This document shows positions 10,197-19,882 of a stretch of 64,000 nt of DNA, piece after piece (positions within the stretch are counted from its first letter, which is position 1; each line of letters opens with the position of its first letter). The translations under genes were made by a program, and so were the position numbers. The notes below the pieces were generated by a model that saw only the letters and a program-made list of their open reading frames with translations, had not been told where the DNA came from and made no database searches. The stretch comes from an uncultured Kordia sp. (GTDB lineage Bacteria; Bacteroidota; Bacteroidia; Flavobacteriales; Flavobacteriaceae), in assembly GCF_947496985.1 (NCBI RefSeq), contig NZ_CANMEZ010000005.1, positions 186,001-250,000 of the forward strand. Direction: 5' to 3'.

Positions 10197-11088
10197 GTTT
10201 TAGAATAATCGAATTTTGTTTCTTTTGATATTTAAGCTGTAACGGTAACGTAATTGATTGCAATGCCATCTCCATATCGGTATGTGTAAAACTACAAGTA
10301 AACACTTCTGAAGTATCTACATTACTAGCATCAATAGTTACATTGTACTGTCGTTCAAATTCTTGAATAACTTCCTGTAAAGGTAAACTTTTAAAAGAAC
10401 TTTCATTGCGAATCCATGAAGGTTCTTTTAGCATTTCTTTTTCATTGCGAATTTGTTTCCCATTTAATATCAAAAAGCGTTGTCCTGGTTTTAAAACAAC
10501 AGGATTGTCATTGTAATTTACTTTTACAGAACCTTCATAACAAAAGACTTCAAATAAATTATCACGTTGTTTTACATTGAATTGTGTTCCGAGTACGGTT
10601 ACAACTCCATCGTTAGTAACTACACTAAATGTAGCTCCTTTGGCTACTTTAAAATATGCTTCACCTTCTAAATTTACTTTTCGGTTTTCATTCCATGAAT
10701 CTTCATCATATGATAAACTTGATACAGCATTTAGCGTAACAGCTGAAGTATCGGGTAATTCAATAGCTGTTTTGTCGGCAACTTGTGTTTCTACAAGCGT
10801 TACATTTGGTATTGTTGAATATAAGTATGCGCCAAACCCAATTACTAAAATCGCAGCAATGCGTAGCAATGGTTTGAACCATGAAGTAGGTTTTGATGTG
10901 TCTTTTTGTATCGGTTTTTGTACAGCATCATACGCAGCTTCAACATCTACAGTTGGCGCTTTAAAATACTGTAAGGCAGCGTTCATTTTTGTTAATTCCT
11001 CATAATCTTCAAGCTGTTTAAAAGCTTCAAATTCTTCCGGTGTCAACGAATGATCTAGCCATTTCTCTATTAATTCTTCTCGTGTCAT
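10189..11088 (-). CDS. FecR family anti-sigma/sigma regulator
   Basis: TM segment LLRIAAILVIGFGAYLYS, FecR region VNLEGEAYFKVAKGATFSVVTNDGVVTVLGTQFNVK. Confidence 0.93.
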   Translation of the reverse strand: MTREELIEKWLDHSLTPEEFEAFKQLEDYEELTKMNAALQYFKAPTVDVEAAYDAVQKPIQKDTSKPTSWFKPLLRIAAILVIGFGAYLYSTIPNVTLVETQVADKTAIELPDTSAVTLNAVSSLSYDEDSWNENRKVNLEGEAYFKVAKGATFSVVTNDGVVTVLGTQFNVKQRDNLFEVFCYEGSVKVNYNDNPVVLKPGQRFLILNGKQIRNEKEMLKEPSWIRNESSFKSLPLQEVIQEFERQYNVTIDASNVDTSEVFTCSFTHTDMEMALQSITLPLQLKYQKKQNSIILKRD

Positions 11089-11203
11089 AATCGTTTCTTA
11101 TCTATATAACAACCAACTGTTTAAAATTCCCCTCTTTTAATAATGGAAATATACTTTTCTTCACTTTTTTACGTTATCTTCTATTTTTTACGAGCAATAA
11201 AAT

Positions 11204-11260
11204 TGTCATTTCGAGAACTTCTTACTACTAAATTCCTCTAAAATTTCATACGAAGTGACA
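11204..11260. repeat. Imperfect inverted repeat, TGTCATTTCG...CGAAGTGACA
   Basis: Arms 11204-11213 and 11251-11260, intergenic between sigma factor and fecR-like genes. Confidence 0.5.
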
Positions 11261-11290
11261 TTTTTGTTTTTTTAATTTTCATCTAAATAT

Positions 11291-11920
11291 TTACAACTCT
11301 TTAATTTCTTCCCGTAATTTTGCCAATGCTCTATAAATACGTTTTTCTACTGCTTTTGACGAAATATCTAAAATAGCTGCAATTTCTTTATGCTTTTTCC
11401 CTTCAATTCTGTTCATTAAAAAAGCAGTACGTTCCGATTCTGTCAAATTTCCAATAGCACGTTGTAACTTTTGTAAATACTCTTGTTCCTGCATTAAAAA
11501 CTCAGGACTTTCATTGGTATGCGCTTTGGGTTTTACTTGTCTGTGTTGCAATACTACTTTATGATGTTTTACCTCATTTAGCATTAAGTTATTACCAATG
11601 GTAAAAACATAACTCTTCGCTTTTTCGGGTTTCACTTTTCCACAATTTTGCCATAACTTAGTAAATGCTTCTTGTGTTTTATCTTCAGGATTCAAATAAT
11701 CACCAAACTTATAATACAAATACGCGTACAAGCTTTGATAATGTTTCTGAAAAATTTTAGAAAACAAACCTTCATTGCATATATTTTCGTGTATAGATTT
11801 TGGCATAAATAGTAGATAATTTGAGGCTAAAAGTAAACATAAATTTTTTAACTTGTAAGGTGGGAATTTTGTCGTTTCAGTTGTTAAAGAAGTAATATAC
11901 TTGAAGATTGTCAGGTTCAA
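11291..11920 (-). CDS. RNA polymerase ECF sigma-70 factor; start possibly internal (e.g. MPKSIHENIC...)
   Basis: sigma-70 region 2 YLYYKFGDYLNPEDKTQEAFTKLWQN and region 4 MNRIEGKKHKEIAAILDISSKAVEKRIYRALAKLRE. Confidence 0.93.
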   Translation of the reverse strand: MNLTIFKYITSLTTETTKFPPYKLKNLCLLLASNYLLFMPKSIHENICNEGLFSKIFQKHYQSLYAYLYYKFGDYLNPEDKTQEAFTKLWQNCGKVKPEKAKSYVFTIGNNLMLNEVKHHKVVLQHRQVKPKAHTNESPEFLMQEQEYLQKLQRAIGNLTESERTAFLMNRIEGKKHKEIAAILDISSKAVEKRIYRALAKLREEIKEL

Positions 11921-11945
11921 TATTTCCCGAATACCATAAAACTAT

Positions 11946-13961
11946 ATGAGCAAAATCTCTAAAATAACGTATTTACGATGGTTGTTTTCGCTTTTCGCGA
12001 TATGTCTCTGTATAACTTCTTGCCAAGAAGAAAGACTAGAAACCATAACACCCAATGCAGAAGAAACCTTAGTTGCAAATACGATGTTACCACAATTAAT
12101 GGAACGCATTTCATTACTTGATGGATCTGCCGATAACTTTATAGACAGTGCAAATTGTTTCTTAGTTGATTTACCAGTAACGGTTTCTATCAATGGAATA
12201 ACAATTGTTGTCAATAGTGTAAATGATTACAGTGAAATTATTGCCACATTGAATCAATCAGACAATAATGATGTAACAATTACATATCCAATCACTATAG
12301 TTTTAAGTGACTATTCAGAAATTGTGATTGAAAATCAAGAACAGTTACAAACTCAAATCAATAACTGTACAGGACCAAACCAACCAGATATTGACATTGA
12401 ATGTATTGATTTTCAATATCCGTTTAGTATTGCCATTTTTGATACAAACTTTGAAGTAATCGAAACACAAAGCATTACAGATGACGAAACATTATTCTAT
12501 TTCTTGGAAAGCCTTTCAAATGGTATAGTGGCAAGTATTAATTATCCAATAAGTTTAGTAAATGCAGCAGGAACAGTAATTTCTGTTAATAGTAATCAAG
12601 AATTGGAAACGGCTATAGCTGCCGCAGAAAACACCTGTGATGAAGATGATGATAACAATTACAATGACGCAAATTGTACACAAGCATTCGTAACCGAGAA
12701 CTTAATCGATTGTTTTTGGCGAATTACCAATTTAGATGGAAACACACAATTGATCTACGAATTCTATTTCAATCAAGATGGTTCGTTCACCTTTTCAACA
12801 GAACCGACAAGTAGTACGGTATATGAAGGGAATTGGGAAGTAACAACTTCAAACGGAAGTTTAGTTTTAAACATTAGCAATGTTACTTCAAATATAACAT
12901 CAGTTAATGGTTCATGGATTATTGACGAATGTACTACAGATGAATTGCAATTGCATAACGGAAACCAACAACTAACGCTTCAAAAAAGCTGTGAAAACAA
13001 TACGCCTTTTGAATGTTTTGAAAACATTCAAAGGACTATTTGTGATGAAGATAATCCGTTTGATGGATTTGTAGAAATGAATTTAGAGGAATTGTTTATT
13101 GAAACCATCACATGTACACAACCGTATGATTTTTCATTCCATATAACACAAGTGGATGCAGATGCTAGTGTAAATGCACTAACTCCAAACTCATACACAA
13201 ATACAAGTGCCGTAGAAACTTTATACTTACGTATTCAAGATAATACAGGAGTTTATGAAGTATATACAATTACAATTGCAGTAGAAGAATGCTGTACAAG
13301 TGCAATGACAACACCATTAATAGACAATTTAATACTATACATGCCATTTGCTAACGAAGTAAAAGACTTGGTAAGCAATTGGGAAACAACAGGAAACTAT
13401 ACATATGTTTCAGATAGAGATGGAAATACTAGCTGTGCTTTAGGTTTTAATGGAAGTGAAACTTTAGAAGTTCCTATAACAACAACAAATCAAATAGTGC
13501 AAGGAGATGCATTTTCTGTAAGTCTTTGGTTTAAAATGCAAAACACTAATGCCTCTAATTATGAAATTTTACTTCAAAAAGGAAGTGCCATCAGTGAAGG
13601 TTTCCAAATAAGTGTATTCGACTTAAATACACCTGTTTTTAGTGATGCAGATTCAGGATATGGTTTATGGGATGATCCTTGGAATATGGATGCCAATTTA
13701 CCATCAGATACTACCAATTGGCATCATTTAGTACTAACGGTTGATGGAAACAATACAGTACGATTATACAGAGATGGACAACAACGAAATGAAGATGTAA
13801 ATTCTACAATAGATATAGGAAGTACACCATTAATGAATTATATGCTAGGAAGTGGTTTTGAAGGTCATTTAGATGATATCCGCATGTACAACATTGCGTT
13901 GACGCCTAATGATGTTTCTACGTTATACACATTAGATGCAGATTGCAATGCGTGTCTGTAA
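11946..13961 (+). CDS. Lipoprotein with C-terminal LamG/concanavalin-like domain
   Basis: Lipobox LFAICLCITSC; LamG-like SVSLWFKMQNTNASNYEILLQKGS...NWHHLVLTVDGNNTVRLYRDGQ...GHLDDIRMYNIALTPNDVSTLY. Confidence 0.85.
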   Translation: MSKISKITYLRWLFSLFAICLCITSCQEERLETITPNAEETLVANTMLPQLMERISLLDGSADNFIDSANCFLVDLPVTVSINGITIVVNSVNDYSEIIATLNQSDNNDVTITYPITIVLSDYSEIVIENQEQLQTQINNCTGPNQPDIDIECIDFQYPFSIAIFDTNFEVIETQSITDDETLFYFLESLSNGIVASINYPISLVNAAGTVISVNSNQELETAIAAAENTCDEDDDNNYNDANCTQAFVTENLIDCFWRITNLDGNTQLIYEFYFNQDGSFTFSTEPTSSTVYEGNWEVTTSNGSLVLNISNVTSNITSVNGSWIIDECTTDELQLHNGNQQLTLQKSCENNTPFECFENIQRTICDEDNPFDGFVEMNLEELFIETITCTQPYDFSFHITQVDADASVNALTPNSYTNTSAVETLYLRIQDNTGVYEVYTITIAVEECCTSAMTTPLIDNLILYMPFANEVKDLVSNWETTGNYTYVSDRDGNTSCALGFNGSETLEVPITTTNQIVQGDAFSVSLWFKMQNTNASNYEILLQKGSAISEGFQISVFDLNTPVFSDADSGYGLWDDPWNMDANLPSDTTNWHHLVLTVDGNNTVRLYRDGQQRNEDVNSTIDIGSTPLMNYMLGSGFEGHLDDIRMYNIALTPNDVSTLYTLDADCNACL

Positions 13962-14010
13962 AATATAAAAATAAGTGTTTATTTTAAGTTAGTTTAGTGT
14001 AACTTAGTTA

Positions 14011-14047
14011 AAAGCTGCTTTTTGTTGAATTAGGGCAGCTTTTTTTA
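14011..14047 (+). terminator. Rho-independent terminator
   Basis: aaagctgc...gcagcttttttt downstream of the LamG gene. Confidence 0.7.
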
Positions 14048-14137
14048 TGATATATATTATATAAAAACTTAATAAAACCTAGGTTTATTTGTGGATTATA
14101 TTTTATGTTTAAGAACATAAGTCATAATCCATGACGA

Positions 14138-14389
14138 TTAACAAAAACGACAAGTTTTCTCTCTTAATGTTAATGGCTCAATCACAGTAATAGTAGTTGT
14201 AGTGCACATATTTAGTGTGCAAATTGTAGTAAAAGGTGGTACTGGACAAACAATATTGTTTGTATTATCGTTTGGTCCACATTCATGTATAGAGCAATTT
14301 GTGGTTGCAGTTCCTCCTTTAACTGAATGACTCAAATTAGAGATAGACATTTTCGCGAGTCTTAATGATTTAAGATTCTTTTTTTTCAT
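14138..14389 (-). CDS. RiPP precursor-like peptide (class I lanthipeptide / GG-leader type), copy A
   Basis: MKKKNLKSLRLAKMSISNLSHSVKGG leader then Thr/Cys-rich core TATTNCSIHECGPNDNTNNIVCPVPPFTTICTLNMCTTTTITVIEPLTLREKTCRFC. Confidence 0.75.
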   Translation of the reverse strand: MKKKNLKSLRLAKMSISNLSHSVKGGTATTNCSIHECGPNDNTNNIVCPVPPFTTICTLNMCTTTTITVIEPLTLREKTCRFC

Positions 14390-14492
14390 AATATAAAATT
14401 TTAATGTTTAGTAATAGGTTGTACCTACACATACTTAGTTACATTTTTTATGAAAAAATATTAAAATAAAAATGAAATTCTAGTAATCAAAC

Positions 14493-15146
14493 TTACCCAG
14501 AAACCTTTTCCAATAACTCTTTTGCTTCTTGTAATGCTATGATCTTTTGATCAATTTCTTCCATAAGATTTTTTTGAGCTTGCGGATCAATTTTTTTGCG
14601 TTTTGAACCTGCTTTGCTCATTTCGGTTTTAAAAGCTTCAATATTTACAAGATCTATTTCTTGTTTTTCTAAGGTTTCTGCAACTCTAATATTAAATCGA
14701 GCAATTTCAGGTGTCATTTTTATATATGACGGAATAAAGAATTTATCTTTTACACCTTGCCAATATGCTTCTGCATCTTCCTCACGATCTGGAAACTCTA
14801 TTTTTTCAGAACGTAAGTTCTTTACACGTTTCTTTTCAGACATGTACGCAAAACCTATAATTAAAAGGATAAAACCAATGAAAAGTCCAAACGTTACACC
14901 AATACCTGTCCATTCATATGCCATATAGGTGACAACAAAAGGTAGTGGGATGCTCAACAACCACATTGGAATAAAAAATAAACGTCCTTCTTTAACAATA
15001 AAAGAAGCTACCATAACCATCCAGCTGGCACAAATGGTAAGCATTTCTTCACCCATGCCACCAAAGTAATAAATGCCATAAAAAGGAAGTGATAAAAGTG
15101 CAGCAAGTAAGGTCACTATAATAGCACCTGCATTGAAAATAATCAT
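14493..15146 (-). CDS. Hypothetical membrane protein
   Basis: 217-aa ORF, several N-terminal hydrophobic segments and a charged C-terminal domain. Confidence 0.7.
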   Translation of the reverse strand: MIIFNAGAIIVTLLAALLSLPFYGIYYFGGMGEEMLTICASWMVMVASFIVKEGRLFFIPMWLLSIPLPFVVTYMAYEWTGIGVTFGLFIGFILLIIGFAYMSEKKRVKNLRSEKIEFPDREEDAEAYWQGVKDKFFIPSYIKMTPEIARFNIRVAETLEKQEIDLVNIEAFKTEMSKAGSKRKKIDPQAQKNLMEEIDQKIIALQEAKELLEKVSG

Positions 15147-15297
15147 GGTATATACAGTTTTAAGATTTTAAAAGTAAGTCATAATTATGAATTCTACAAA
15201 GAGAAGATTGAGGTAAATCTATTTTTAAACTATAAAAAATAAAGGCCAGAATAGTTTCCGACCTTTATAAACTTGAGAAGTATTCAACTAAAATTTA

Positions 15298-15462
15298 CTA
15301 ACAAGCATATTCACTTGCCGTTGGATGACAATTTCCTGTACGACTTATATCTGACCAACTATCACAGTAAAAAGATCTAGGAGGTCTTCCTCCAACTAAG
15401 TTAGCCATACTTGAAATTGCTTTTTTGTTCAACGTCAATGTTTTAAGATTTCTCTTTTTCAT
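15298..15462 (-). CDS. RiPP precursor-like peptide, copy B (start corrected from 15522 to the internal Met at 15462)
   Basis: MKKRNLKTLTLNKKAISSMANLVGG leader + RPPRSFYCDSWSDISRTGNCHPTASEYAC. Confidence 0.75.
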   Translation of the reverse strand: MKKRNLKTLTLNKKAISSMANLVGGRPPRSFYCDSWSDISRTGNCHPTASEYAC

Positions 15463-15780
15463 AATAAATGATTTAAAAATTAATAATGATGTGAAATTAG
15501 AGCAGTAACAAATCGTTTGCAAGAATCATAACCTGTGATTCATGAACTGGAGGCGCTACATGAAAAATCTTAAAAAAATCATAACTAATAAATGCTTCAA
15601 ATAAGACTGATTAGGATGAAAATTCTATTTATAATCAGAGCAAGGAAACACTATTCATAATAAAAAATCAACTCCAGTCTACTGACACAAGGCGCTTATC
15701 TTAGAGAAATCAGAAGAAAAACCTTAATAATCTTGTTGAAAACGAGCGGTTTTATACTTTCAAAATTTATAAGTTTCTCC

Positions 15781-15790
15781 TATCTTTGCA
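15781..15790 (+). promoter_or_regulatory. -7 promoter element TAtcTTTG for ffh
   Basis: TATCTTTGCA upstream of the ATG at 15817; shows that the track start at 15733 is too far upstream. Confidence 0.55.
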
Positions 15791-15816
15791 ACTTCTCAAA
15801 AAAAGAATACAAACGT

Positions 15817-17148
15817 ATGTTTAATAATTTAAGTGAAAAGCTAGATAAAGCGATGCATGTTCTTAAAGGACATGGAAGTATAACAGAAGTAAATGTTGCA
15901 GAAACATTAAAAGAAGTGCGTAGAGCATTACTTGATGCCGATGTAAACTTCAAAATTGCAAAAGACTTTACAAAAAGGGTAAAAGAAAAAGCTTTAGGAC
16001 AAAACGTACTTACTACCTTACAACCAGGACAGTTAATGGTAAAGATCGTTAAAGACGAACTTACCGAACTAATGGGAGGAGATGCAGCAGGAATCAACTT
16101 GTCAGGAAAACCATCAATCATTTTAATGTCTGGTTTACAAGGTTCGGGTAAAACAACCTTTTCTGGTAAACTTGCCAATTACTTAAAAAGCAAAAAAACA
16201 AAGAAACCTTTATTAGTTGCCTGTGATGTATATCGTCCGGCGGCGATAGATCAGTTACATGTAGTTGGTGATCAAATAAAAGTGGATGTATTTTCAGATA
16301 GAGGAAACAACGATCCGGTTGCTATTGCACAAGCAGGTATTGCACATGCAAAAGAAAACGGACACAATGTGGTAATTATAGATACCGCAGGTCGTTTGGC
16401 AGTTGATGAAGCCATGATGACCGAAATAGCAAACATTCACAAAGCTATTGAGCCACAAGAAACACTATTTGTAGTGGATTCTATGACTGGGCAAGATGCG
16501 GTGAATACAGCAAAAGCCTTCAATGATATTTTGAACTTTGACGGAGTTATCTTAACAAAGTTAGATGGTGATACACGTGGTGGAGCAGCAATCTCTATTA
16601 AATCAGTAGTAAACAAACCAATCAAATTTATTGGTACAGGTGAGAAGATGGAAGCTATTGATGTATTCTATCCTTCACGTATGGCAGATCGTATTCTTGG
16701 AATGGGAGATGTTGTTTCGTTAGTAGAAAGAGCGCAAGAGCAATTTGATGAAGAAGAAGCTAGAAAACTACAAAAGAAAATTGCGAAAAATCAATTTGGT
16801 TTTGATGATTTCTTAAAGCAAATACAGCAAGTGAAGAAAATGGGTAACATGAAAGACTTAGTCGGAATGATCCCAGGAGCTTCCAAAGCAATGAAAGGTA
16901 TGGAGATTGAAGATGATGCTTTCAAACATATTGAAGCATTAATTCACTCAATGACACCAGACGAGCGTTCAAAACCAGCAATGATAAATGCAAGTCGTAA
17001 AAAGCGTATAGCTAAAGGAGCTGGACGTTCTGTACAAGAAATGAATCAATTGTTAAAGCAATTCGACCAAATGAGCAAAATGATGAAGATGATGCAAGGC
17101 GGCGGCGGAAGAAAGCTAATGCAAATGATGAAAGGAATGGGCGGATAA
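15817..17148 (+). CDS. ffh: Signal recognition particle protein Ffh
   Basis: MFNNLSEKLDKAMHVLKGHGSITE..., GLQGSGKTTFSGKLA, DTAGRL, TKLDGDTRGGAA, Met-rich M domain MSKMMKMMQGGGGRKLMQMMKGMGG. Confidence 0.97.
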   Translation: MFNNLSEKLDKAMHVLKGHGSITEVNVAETLKEVRRALLDADVNFKIAKDFTKRVKEKALGQNVLTTLQPGQLMVKIVKDELTELMGGDAAGINLSGKPSIILMSGLQGSGKTTFSGKLANYLKSKKTKKPLLVACDVYRPAAIDQLHVVGDQIKVDVFSDRGNNDPVAIAQAGIAHAKENGHNVVIIDTAGRLAVDEAMMTEIANIHKAIEPQETLFVVDSMTGQDAVNTAKAFNDILNFDGVILTKLDGDTRGGAAISIKSVVNKPIKFIGTGEKMEAIDVFYPSRMADRILGMGDVVSLVERAQEQFDEEEARKLQKKIAKNQFGFDDFLKQIQQVKKMGNMKDLVGMIPGASKAMKGMEIEDDAFKHIEALIHSMTPDERSKPAMINASRKKRIAKGAGRSVQEMNQLLKQFDQMSKMMKMMQGGGGRKLMQMMKGMGG

Positions 17149-17194
17149 ACTATATCAGTCGCAGTTAACAGTTTCAGTATATAGTAAATAAAAT

Positions 17195-17563
17195 ATGGAT
17201 TTTTAAAAATTATTAGCATACCAAAAGTCTTATGACTTAGCGATGCAAATTTTTGAAGTCAATAAGCAGTTTCCGAAAGAAGAAATTTATTCTCTAACGG
17301 ATCAGATAAGACGTTCATCCCGTTCAGTTACTGTAATTATCGCAGAAGCCTATAGAAAACGGAGGTATAAAAAGCATATCGTAAGTAAGTTGACAGATGC
17401 TGATGCTGAAAGTTCAGAAACTAACGTCTGGTTAGACTTTTCATTATCCTGTGATTATGTTACAAAATCCGAAATAGAAAAGCTGAAAACTTTAAGTAAA
17501 GAAGTTGGGAAATTGTTAAACTATATGATGAATAATCCAGAGAAGTTTGGCGTTTCTGATTGA
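17195..17563 (+). pseudogene. Four helix bundle protein (23S rRNA intervening-sequence family) with an in-frame TAA at the fourth codon; ORF re-opens at ATG 17243
   Basis: ATG GAT TTT TAA AAA TTA TTA GCA TAC CAA AAG ... = MDF*KLLAYQKSYDLAMQIFEV..., the usual family N-terminus interrupted by one stop. Confidence 0.65.
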
Positions 17564-17619
17564 AAACGGATATACTGAGACTGAATACTAGAAAGAAGAC
17601 ACACACAACACAACTATAC

Positions 17620-18510
17620 ATGATTTTATTAGATGGAAAAAAGGTATCGAACGATATCAAAGATGAAATTGCTGCTGAGGTTCAGAAAATGAAGGATCGC
17701 GGAGAAAAAGTTCCGCACTTAGCTGCAGTTTTAGTAGGAGATGATGGCGCAAGTTTAACATACGTAGGAAGCAAAGTACGCTCTTGTGAGCGTGTCGGAT
17801 TCGAATCTACATTGGTACGTATGTCTAACACGACTTCAGAACTTGAATTATTAAAAAAGATTCACGAATTAAATGACAATGATGACATTGACGGATTCAT
17901 CATTCAATTACCATTACCACCGCAAATTAATACGCAAAAAGTATTAATGGCAGTACATCCAGATAAAGATGTAGATGGTTTTCACCCTGAAAACTTTGGA
18001 AAAATGGCATTAGACATGTCTACATTTATTCCAGCTACACCTTTTGGAATCTTAGAATTATTAGAACGTTACGACGTTGAAACCAAAGGAAAACACACGG
18101 TTGTTATTGGAAGAAGTCATATTGTTGGTAGACCAATGAGTATTTTAATGGGAAGAAGAGGTTTCCCAGGAAACTCAACAGTTACTTTAACACACAGTCA
18201 TACCAAAAACATTACACAAATTACCTGTCAGGCAGATATTATTATTACGGCATTAGGACAACCAAACTTCCTAAAAGCGGAAATGGTAAAAGATGATGCC
18301 ATTGTTATTGATGTAGGAATTACACGTGTGCCAGACGAAACAAAAAAGCGTGGTTACCGAATTACGGGCGATGTTGATTTTGAAAATGTAAGCAAAAAAA
18401 CAAGTCACATTACGCCAGTTCCTGGTGGAGTAGGACCAATGACGATTGCCATGTTATTAAAAAATACCTTATTGGCGAGAGAACGTCATTTAATGGCAAA
18501 CAGAAGATAA
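17620..18510 (+). CDS. folD: Bifunctional methylenetetrahydrofolate dehydrogenase/cyclohydrolase (start corrected from 17560)
   Basis: MILLDGKKVSNDIKDEI..., YVGSKVRSCERVG, QLPLPPQINTQKVLMAVHPDKDVDGFHPENFG, PVPGGVGPMTIAMLLKNT. Confidence 0.96.
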   Translation: MILLDGKKVSNDIKDEIAAEVQKMKDRGEKVPHLAAVLVGDDGASLTYVGSKVRSCERVGFESTLVRMSNTTSELELLKKIHELNDNDDIDGFIIQLPLPPQINTQKVLMAVHPDKDVDGFHPENFGKMALDMSTFIPATPFGILELLERYDVETKGKHTVVIGRSHIVGRPMSILMGRRGFPGNSTVTLTHSHTKNITQITCQADIIITALGQPNFLKAEMVKDDAIVIDVGITRVPDETKKRGYRITGDVDFENVSKKTSHITPVPGGVGPMTIAMLLKNTLLARERHLMANRR

Positions 18511-18530
18511 TATACATATTATATATAATC

Positions 18531-18562
18531 AAAAGCGATCTTGAAAAAGGTCGCTTTTTTTG
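18531..18562 (+). terminator. Rho-independent terminator of folD
   Basis: aaaagcgatcttgaaaaaggtcgctttttttg. Confidence 0.8.
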
Positions 18563-18785
18563 TTTTCAATAGAACATTGAGCAGAGTCGAAATGTGAAGC
18601 ATTATGAAGTTCTGAATTAAGTTCAATATGACGCTTTAAAACCAAAATCGTTATCTTTATTAAAACTCCAATCTTACAAGTTTTACCTAGATTAATAAAT
18701 ACACAAAAAACGAACTGACATAAGTATAAAATAGAAAACACTAAATTTTAAATGTAAAAGTATTCTACTCAAACACCAAACACCA

Positions 18786-19217
18786 ATGAAAACTTCCGAA
18801 CCACCAGTAATCGTCTCACAAAGTTTTAAACAACCTGCGGCAGTTGTATGGAAAGCCATTACAGATGTTACACAAATGCGTGCATGGTTTTTTGATAACA
18901 TTCCTGATTTTAACCCTAAAGTAGGTTTCAAAACCGAATTTAATGTAAAAGCACTTTCGCGCGACTTTTTACACTTATGGACAGTTACCGAAGTCATTCC
19001 ACATAAGAAGTTAGTCTACAATTGGAAATACCAAGACTTAGCTGGCGATTCGTTTGTTACTTTTGAACTTAGTGCTGAAAATAACGAAACAACACTCACA
19101 TTAACAACTACAGTTATAGAAGACTTCCCTGATGAAATTCCTGAGTTTGCACATGAAAGTTGTGTTGCAGGTTGGAATTATTTTATAAAACAGCAGTTGG
19201 TTGGTTTTTTGAAATAG
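18786..19217 (+). CDS. SRPBCC / AHSA1 domain protein
   Basis: SQSFKQPAAVVWKAITDVTQMRAWFFDNIPDFNPKVGFKTEF...GWNYFIKQQLVGFL. Confidence 0.88.
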   Translation: MKTSEPPVIVSQSFKQPAAVVWKAITDVTQMRAWFFDNIPDFNPKVGFKTEFNVKALSRDFLHLWTVTEVIPHKKLVYNWKYQDLAGDSFVTFELSAENNETTLTLTTTVIEDFPDEIPEFAHESCVAGWNYFIKQQLVGFLK

Positions 19218-19260
19218 TATGTTTTTTATGTCAATACTTTTTTCTTGATAAAAAAGTATT

Positions 19261-19374
19261 CAAAAAATCAAGCCTGTAGACAGGAAATTGCTGCGCAACA
19301 TTCGTTCTCGAAGCTACATGCGTTAAGCTATCGCTTCGCACTTTCGCTTCTCCTCTCATTATTTCTTACTACAG
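19261..19374. repeat. Intergenic direct repeat, copy 1 (114 bp)
   Basis: caaaaaatcaa..ctgtagacaggaaattgctgcgcaacattcgttctcgaagctacatgcgttaagctatcgcttcgcact..., near identical to 19691-19804. Confidence 0.9.
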
Positions 19375-19690
19375 TCGTCCGTAAAGAAGAACCTTTGTCG
19401 TATTGAATGATATTATATGTGTTAGATTCACATTGAAAAGTATTCAAAAATTTAGTAAAAGCTTTTTGGTTTTAGTTTTCCAGAGAAAACTAAAAATACC
19501 TGCCAGAAAAGTGCCATTTCTTTTGGTTCACTTTCTTTGGGCAAGCAAAGAAAAGAACATATAAAATTAAATATTCAATTTAAACTCTAATGGTAGTTCG
19601 ATTATAAAAAGTTTAGTAAAAGTAAAGTTTAGCCTTTGTTCATTTTTTCTTGATAAAAAACATTTCGACTTCGCTCAATATAAACCAAGC

Positions 19691-19804
19691 CAAAAAATCA
19701 ATTCTGTAGACAGGAAATTGCTGCGCAACATTCGTTCTCGAAGCTACATGCGTTAAGCTATCGCTTCGCACTTCCGCTTCTCCTCTCATTATTTCTTACT
19801 ACAG
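19691..19804. repeat. Intergenic direct repeat, copy 2 (114 bp)
   Basis: Same sequence at an offset of exactly 430 bp; a few substitutions (e.g. ctttcg/cttccg). Confidence 0.9.
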
Positions 19805-19882
19805 CCGGAAGTAAACGAATGCCTTTTGTTTTACTATAGAACATTTATAATACTTAGTGTAACTCTGTAGCTGTATGATATT

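Noticed and set aside
10577-11005. 142-aa plus-strand ORF
   Set aside because: Fully antisense to the well-supported fecR-like gene; Ser/Thr-rich shadow translation.
15733-15816. N-terminal extension of Ffh in the ORF track
   Set aside because: It spans the TATCTTTG promoter element; the conserved Ffh N-terminus starts at 15817.
15780-16178. 132-aa minus-strand ORF
   Set aside because: Antisense to ffh.
17243-17563. Intervening sequence within a 23S rRNA gene
   Set aside because: No rRNA sequence flanks it; it lies between ffh and folD. The protein family also occurs outside rRNA genes.
18692-18997. 101-aa minus-strand ORF
   Set aside because: Antisense to the SRPBCC gene; no supporting features.
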